Source of the DNA: Henckelia pumila
Taxonomy: Eukaryota; Streptophyta; Magnoliopsida; Lamiales; Gesneriaceae
Assembly: GCF_033568475.1 (NCBI RefSeq)
Contig: NC_133122.1
Coordinates: forward strand, 186,143,449 to 186,207,448
Length of the DNA: 64,000 nucleotides
Reading direction: 5' to 3'
Part shown: piece by piece, positions 57,369 to 64,000 of the stretch
How the letters are laid out: each line of letters opens with the position of its first letter
Numbering within the stretch: the stretch's first letter is position 1
Program-made: the position numbers and the translations under genes
The notes under the pieces: model-generated
The model's database searches: none
The model's input: the letters and a program-made list of their open reading frames with translations, nothing else
What the model was told of the DNA's origin: nothing

Positions 57369-60300
57369 AAGGTCTTGGTTTGGGTTGTGCCTACTTTCGG
57401 TTGCCAGAAACTCGAGAGATCTCGCCTCAAAGTCTGTAAGTTTTAAAGAATTTTACATATTAGTCATATTTGAATTAATATTTTGAATGTTTTGATGTCA
57501 TCCTTTATAAAATATTTTCAAAATTAAATGTTTAATTTATTTAATTTTGTAGTTCAGGTTTATTTTCTTTAAAAATTTCTTTTAGTAGTTTAAAGTGTAC
57601 CATTTAAATGTTTATTTTAAAGCATGCGACTTCAAGTTAAGCGGTATTATTGTACCAATATTCCTTCCAGTTTTAGACAGTACGTGAGAGTTATTTGAGT
57701 TATTAGGTAGTGTTAGCAATTTATTTTTTTATGAGATTGTAGGAGTTTGTCGAAGAATATTAAATTTGCGCATTAGAAAATATTAATTGTGTTGTAGTTT
57801 TGTAATTTATTCTCTTCTGAATGTATTTTAATCGGATACAACAAAGTGAATAGTTTATTTAGGAAATTTCTAGGCGTGTGTTTTGTCAATTAAGTTTATG
57901 AATCGAACTCGTGTAAAGACTTGGGATACATGCTTTGTATTATATTATAGATAGTTTGAGTCTTACTCTTGCTTCAAGGACAAATATGATTTTTGGATAA
58001 TAGTAAATCAGTTACAAATGAGCCTTTCGATTATGTGAACTATTATTCCGATCATTATTTTTTTATTTTTTATTTGTGCTTGTATCCATTGCAACATATA
58101 CTTTTGAGTATCTAAAATCTCTTTGCACTTCCTTTGTGCATTATTGGGATTTGTATGACATCAATCCACTTTGTACTCTACTACTTTGGCATTGGATGAA
58201 CTTTTAAATAAGATCTTGTTCGTATTTTACACTTCTTGAAATTCTTCTTCGATTTTAGAGCCACATGTTGATGTGAGTGAGTTTCACTTTGTATTTTAAT
58301 GGTGATCTACTCATGTTGTGTGGTCGACACCTGAATGTCTTGAGACCGTTGTTTATCTGATTATTGACCTGTGTGGGGTTTTCTCGATTGAAGTCACACT
58401 GATTGCCTTGATTGTGCTTCGATTGTTTGGGCATGATGTCATTACCCATGGATGAATGATCACGAGATTTGTTACTTGTTGGCTCAAATTCATTGTTCTT
58501 GGAGCCTCCATTATTATTCACTGACCCCTAGAATTGAATCATAAGTGAGTTGTTTTCACTTATCTAGATTTCTTCCACCAACTCGTTTGTTTGTAATGCT
58601 TGCACTATTTCATTTCGTATTATGCAGCATTACTTGTATGTTTGTTTCTTTTTATGATCCATCATGATGAAGACTCGGGTGGATTATAGTTTCAACTATC
58701 ATTTTGATTTCTTTTGTAGAGATTGGCTCGTAACCGCATAGTAAGTGTTTAGATTGATGGGGTTTAACATTAATACTAGATAAAATCTAAAGTTAACTTT
58801 GGGATTCGAGGAATGATGACTATCAATTATAGCTAGTTCTAGCTAGAAGATTTCTAGTTAGTGAATTAGTTGAATGTGTTGTTTCATTATAATCGGGATC
58901 ATTAAGAATAAAAAGACGGTTTTGGTAAATCGATTGGTTGTGTTAATGTACTGATTAGAATTTGGAAACATATTCAGGAATAAATTTTCCCCGTTAGAAT
59001 AAAAAATTTGGGTGATCCGACGCGAGATAAGGATATAGAGCTGTCCTTAGAGCACTTTTGGGTACTTTACATTTGCATTCCAGGATTTTGTGAATGTCAA
59101 TTGGTAAGATTAATGCACTAACTATGGGTACAAAATGATGAATAGAATATTCAGAAAGTTTCTGGGTAAGCTGTAGATTTTTGTAGCGATGAAATACTAT
59201 TGTACTGGGCGGTCGGGTTACAAACTCTTCGAGATGTCTAATTGTATACTAAGTTCTTGAAATATGAATTTATGTTGTACCATATTTTCATTTGGGAATT
59301 TTTGGATTCTTAGACCTGATGTCGGGTTGAACTAGAGGTTTGAGTTATTTCTTCATGCGATATGTAAGAAGATAATATCTTGGAATTGAACAACAATGAA
59401 TTTTATGGTTATGTTTCTTTCAAGGATTAGATTTATTTATTTTTTAGAAATGGGTCAACCAATCTTAAGTTGAGTAGAGCTATTCGTTCTACTTGTAGGT
59501 TAACTGAATTAGAGTAGCTATGGTTTTAGAAAATTTTAATCATCCTTAGAAGCGTTTTGAGATGTAGTAACTAATAAGGAATTGAGCATGGTCCAGGGTC
59601 ATTAAACAAAGCTATGCTAATAAGTGGCGTAGGACTTTAGAATTTCAAATTTTGTTATTAAGTTGTTCTTGAAGGTATAATCGTTCCGTAACACTATTGA
59701 TGTGGGTATATAGGGGAAATTAACTCATTTGTCGGTTCGTATGCAATTGTTGAGGAGATTGATATTTTGGCTTATCGTTTTGGGTATACCGCATAGTTTG
59801 GTACTGGAGGTATGGGCCAGTTTTATCTTGTATCTTGAGGGTCGATGAGATAGAATTGCATAGTTTCCTTAGCTATTTTATTTATAAAAGTTTAGTGTTT
59901 AGTTGTTAAGTATTTTCTAAACTTATGGGACTCTTAAGAGCTCGAGTTCTAGATTATATGTGTTAAGCTTAAATGGTAAATAGACATTAAGCGTAGCTTC
60001 GTTGTTAGAAAGTTTTTAATTTATAGGCAAAATTGACATAAATTATTTATTGGTTTTAAGGACTTTATTTCTTGAAATTGTGATCCCGGATTTAAGGTTG
60101 TTGAACTAAGGAAAGTGTCAGATATTTTAGGTCATTAGGTGGCGAATTAAAAACCTCATAAGGTCACATTGGAATAGTGATTAGAAATTTCTCCTAGGAT
60201 ATCGCCAGTTGGGAACAAATAAGAATTGTGAATTTATTTATTTTGCAGTAGGATTTAGACAAATCCTTGATGATATAGATATCAATAAGCATCAGAGTGC

Positions 60301-60419
60301 GTAGCGAAAGATGATTAGAGCCAACTCATGTGGGTTTAAGGTTAGAAAATTTAGTGTTATGGTCTAAGGTATTTGAACCTAGTTGGTAAGTTTTAAATTT
60401 CGAGAACGAAATTCCATTT
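57369..60419 (+). pseudogene. Gypsy 5 interior, no intact gene
   Basis: Stops occur in every frame and no RT, protease or integrase motif survives on the plus strand. An 88-codon open frame on the minus strand (58521-58255), rich in Asn, Ser and Lys, is noted separately. The interior is 3.08 kb, so large deletions are likely. Confidence 0.6.
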
Positions 60420-60430
60420 AGGGGGGAAGG
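60420..60430 (+). other. Gypsy 5 polypurine tract
   Basis: AGGGGGGAAGG stands 3 bp before the right LTR. Confidence 0.8.
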
Positions 60431-60433
60431 AAT

Positions 60434-63400
60434 TGTAGCACCTAAACATCCAATCTACTAAATCGCATGTATTAAATTAAATAAATATTATGATTATTAT
60501 TTTTGAGTTTAATCGATTTAAATTCTTTATTTGAACTATTTGTTAATAAAATATTAATTATTTATTCAAATGATTTTTATCGTACTAACTATTTAATTAA
60601 TGTTTTAATTGTTTAACTTTATTTGTCTAAATGATTTTATTGTGCGATTTAATTGTCTTAAAAAAGTTTGCAAATTTAAATGATTTTAATTGTTTAGTTT
60701 ATTCATTTAAATGATCTTAACTGTCCCACTTATGTATTTAAAATGATTTAAGTTTATTGGATAATTATTTAAATAATTTTAACTATTTAGTTTATTTATT
60801 TACATACTTTTGATTGTCTAATATTGTCTAATTTATTTATTTTAAATAACTTATGTTTAGCGGTTAGTTATTTTAAATTATTTTAAATGTCTAGCTTATT
60901 TATTTAAATGCTTTTAATTGTGTAAGTCGTTTTAAAGGTTTCTTTTCCGCTTGTGTATTTATTTAAATTTCTTTTAAACGTTCATCTAGTTTGTTTAAAT
61001 TATTTTAATCGCTCTGTTTATTATTTAAATATGTTATTTATTGATGTGACATCAAAATATTTAAAGTGTTGATTTTAATTTCTAAGTTAGTGTTTAAATT
61101 TCTTCAAATGTTTATTTGTTTAATTATTGTGTTAATTAATTTCAGGTACTTGAGTTCAGTGACCTCCGGATCCGGCACACGGTGATGGTGGACTTGGCGG
61201 TAAAACCTTAAATTTTATTTTGAGAATTAGAATTCATGGAAGTTGAGGAAAATAAATGGAGATTTTTACTTTTAAAATTTTTTGAGTGCCAAAATCGCGC
61301 AAGTACATTCTTGAGCTTAATTTTTAATATTTCTCAAAATTAGCCTTTTGGATCCCGGACTAGCAAAATTCTATTCTTATAATTAATTTTAGGATTTTAA
61401 ACTTAGAAATTAAAATAATTGCAAAAATTTGTAGAGCTAAAGTTGTAATGGCAAGAATGACACTTTTACAAGTGTACTTGCACTTTTTCACCTATACCAC
61501 ACTCACACCACCTACCTATACATAGACACACTAATACATATACATGCTACATACTTATAATATTCTACACACAACACAAACCTCAACCCTAGACCCATTC
61601 TAGCCGCCTCCTTCATCCTCCCCTTCAAGAATCACCATCGGCCACCTCCCTTTCTTCAACCTTTCACTTCGCCGGCCGCCACCGTGCCGACTTGAAACCG
61701 ACCTTAGGAGGCCTGTTCAGCTACTGGTCGTGGGATCCCAGCCCTTGCCCCCCCTCCTTTTCCTCTGGTGTTGCAAGTTTAGGAAAGATTTTTGTGCTTC
61801 CTTTAACTCCAAGCATAGAATATTATGTTTCTTGTTCCCACCTTTATTAATCTCGAATTTTGCATCATTTTTGTGTGTATGGAACGTTTTTAATCTGAAA
61901 ATCAGTAGGCTTTTCGAAATTTTCATGTCATTGTTGCTAGAATGTTTTATGGATTGAAATGAGATGAAAAACTTGCATGAATTGAGATTTCTTGGTGATT
62001 TGATGAAAAATCAATATGTGTATGGGTAGAACACGACCCTAATGCATGTGTATTTGAAGGGATTTGAGCCATGTATCACATTATTTTACATCCTTAAAGT
62101 TATATATCAAAAAGTTTCAAATTCGGCTTCAAATTGTGGGCGTTTGAACTTGCATTTTGTTGAAATGGATGAATGTGTTAAGGGGCTGTCTATGATGGTT
62201 GAAATGGGTGAAAATATGATCTTGGAAATGTATTATATGGGTATTAAGGGCTGGAGTTAAAGGATTTTTAGGCTAGGTGTTTGTTTGTAGCGTTTGAAGA
62301 AGTCGGGTGAAACTTGTCGGGTTAAATCCTTGACTTGAGCTAACACCGGGCACATGGCTAGCTCAAGGGCCCTTGCTGGGCACTATGGAGGTCCTAGATG
62401 GTGTATTGATGGTTTATTTGTAGAGTAGTGATTTAGGAAAGGGTTTTGAAGGTTTTAGATATTGAAGGGCTAGAACAGATTTTTTGTGTCTATGCGGTTC
62501 ACCTTTAGGAATGGGTTCTGATCATGGCATTTTAGAGGCCTAGACAAAGGATTCCTTGACTTTTCCTAATTTGTATGATGTTGTGGTCGTGTCGGTTTAA
62601 ATTGGGCTTAATTCGGGTAAATTTTGGGTAGGAAAAGGGTGGTTGAAGTTAAAGTATCAAGAGCAATTTTTCGGGAAGTTTAAGGGCTGTCTGGGAACCT
62701 AAATTGAACGGGATCTCGGGCTTGCATTAAAGGTTAAGGACTGATTCTAGGGGTGATTTAGGATGTGTATGAGGTGTTGGATCGAACGGAAAGTCTTTTG
62801 AATAATAATGGGCTAGTTTATGGTACGTACGGGCCGAACGACCGTGTCGACCCATTGTGGGATAAGTCTAAGTGATTCTAGGAATGCCTATAAGTTTAAT
62901 GGTGGTCACCTACACGTCATTCATCCATTAATTCAAAGTTTATATTATTTTTCTAGATCGTGTTATTACATTCATTCAATGCCCTTATCCTTTCCGTGAG
63001 TAAACTTCAAATTATTCATGTTCTAGTCCCGAAGTATAAATTATGAAAAGACGAAAAGTTGACAAGATAAAAAGTTAAATGTGAAAAGATTAAATTAAAT
63101 TAAAAGTAAATTAATTAGGAGAGTTTGTTGTGACTTAGACGTGCAATGATAGGTCGGGGGATTCTCTAACTCACTTGCCAAAATTAGACGTATAGTACAA
63201 GGTCGGGAGACATCTCGGCTTCCCTATCAACCAGATGTGTAGTACGAGGTCGGTAGAAATTTCGGCTTCCCTACCAACCAGACGTGTAGTACGAGGTCGG
63301 GAGAAATCTCGGCTTCCCTACCAATTCAGAGGGGCAATGTGGTGTTGGGAGAGATCTTGATATCCTTACCGGCATAGTACTGTAGCCATTGATCGATCAA

Positions 63401-64000
63401 AACTATAGTCCCAATCGAGGATCTAAATTCACAAGATAATTAAAAAGGAAATGTTCATGAATGTAATATTTTCATTGCATATTGTAAAGGTTCTAATTCG
63501 GTCTTGAGTCCTGTTTCATTCGGGTGAGTTCATCGTATACTTATTATTATTTTTAGTATGATGTATGTATTTTGAAACCTCGTTATTCATAGTACAATCT
63601 TTTTGAGTCTTTAGGCTCACTACTATGCTTGGTGCAGGTTAGACTTTGTTGAGATTGATGGACATGACTCTCGAGTGGACTGCGATGTGTGCACGTCACA
63701 TCCCTCCGACCTAAGCTAGTCTTCCGCAGAGTTTATTCAAACTTAAATGTTTAGAAGTAGTTATTTTGTTTGTTGAGCAAATGTAAGTGTAATAATCTTT
63801 AGATTTGTTGTTGGCATTAAAATATTAAATTGTTAAATCTTTGGGTGTTTGAAATGTCGTATCCCTTTCTTTAGATTCTCGTTCATTTTTCTCGGTCTTG
63901 TCTATCTGTGTTGTTGGTTGTATTTTTAGGTTGCTGTCTGTGACATGTTGATTTTAATATAAACAGATAGGTCATGCCGAAAATTTTTGAAAAATCTGTA
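60434..64000 (+). repeat. Gypsy 5 right (3') LTR, truncated by window edge
   Basis: It starts TGTAGCACCTAAACATCC and follows the left LTR throughout, with small indels. The last bases correspond to about 57305 in the left LTR. Confidence 0.9.
63139..63380 (+). repeat. Tandem repeat, 47-bp period, in the Gypsy 5 right LTR
   Basis: Units start at 63188, 63235 and 63282 (47 bp apart), with a diverged 49-bp unit from 63139. Same word order as in the left LTR, including GAGAxxTCTCGGC. Confidence 0.85.

Larger units (their letters stand above)
53724..64000 (+). mobile_element. Gypsy 5: large decayed LTR retrotransposon, runs off the window
   Basis: The left LTR is 53724-57354 (3631 bp) and the right LTR starts at 60434; by comparison about 50-60 bp of it lie beyond the window. 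Primer-binding site TGGTATCAGAGC at 57357-57368, polypurine tract AGGGGGGAAGG at 60420-60430, and TTTCGAGAACGAAATTCC at about 60396 identify an LTR element of the same broad Gypsy type as 1-3. The interior is only 3.1 kb and has no intact domains. Confidence 0.9.

Overview
This is nuclear DNA of a flowering plant. Three host genes have plant intron/exon architecture or plant-only families: the 3' part of a fructokinase (3-1584, +), a receptor-like cytoplasmic kinase (3087 to about 4995, -), and a pentatricopeptide-repeat protein (50770-52320, -). The rest is AT-rich intergenic DNA, MITEs and a deep stack of LTR retrotransposons, which is typical of a medium or large eudicot genome. I lean towards an asterid (Lamiales-like), but only from the general feel of the repeats; no single feature proves it.

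Layout. 1-7.8 kb is a gene island: fructokinase and kinase are convergent, with a foldback repeat between their 3' ends and at least two MITEs upstream of the kinase, one with a clean 9-bp target duplication. 7.9-49.4 kb is a nested transposon block. A SIRE-like Copia element on + (Copia A, from 7899) was split by a Tekay-type Gypsy in its 5' LTR (Gypsy 1, 8295-17687, TSD GAAGC) and by a second Tekay-type Gypsy in its reverse transcriptase (Gypsy 2, 21644-30313, TSD AAGTA). A minus-strand Gypsy (Gypsy 3, 32327-39194, TSD AAGAA) sits next to a minus-strand Copia remnant (Copia B, LTR to 41611). Beyond that lies an LTR related to Gypsy 3, itself split by a solo LTR (41790-44974). At 46.5-48.4 kb a hAT-like element is flanked by two 435/436-bp direct repeats. 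50-52.5 kb is a second small gene island with a Tourist-type MITE and the PPR gene. From 52.6 kb to the end, a Copia 3' LTR (Copia C, -) is cut by a large decayed Gypsy with LTRs of about 3.6 kb (Gypsy 5), whose right LTR runs off the window.

All retroelement reading frames are broken by stops, frameshifts or deletions, so none looks autonomous. The most unusual signal is a family of short palindromes, consensus TTCGGANNNTCCGAAC, packed into clusters just upstream of TATA boxes in several LTR-like regions belonging to different superfamilies and lying on both strands. A second theme is hairpin arrays in the LTRs of the two Tekay elements. I found no rRNA, tRNA, CRISPR or bacterial-type features.
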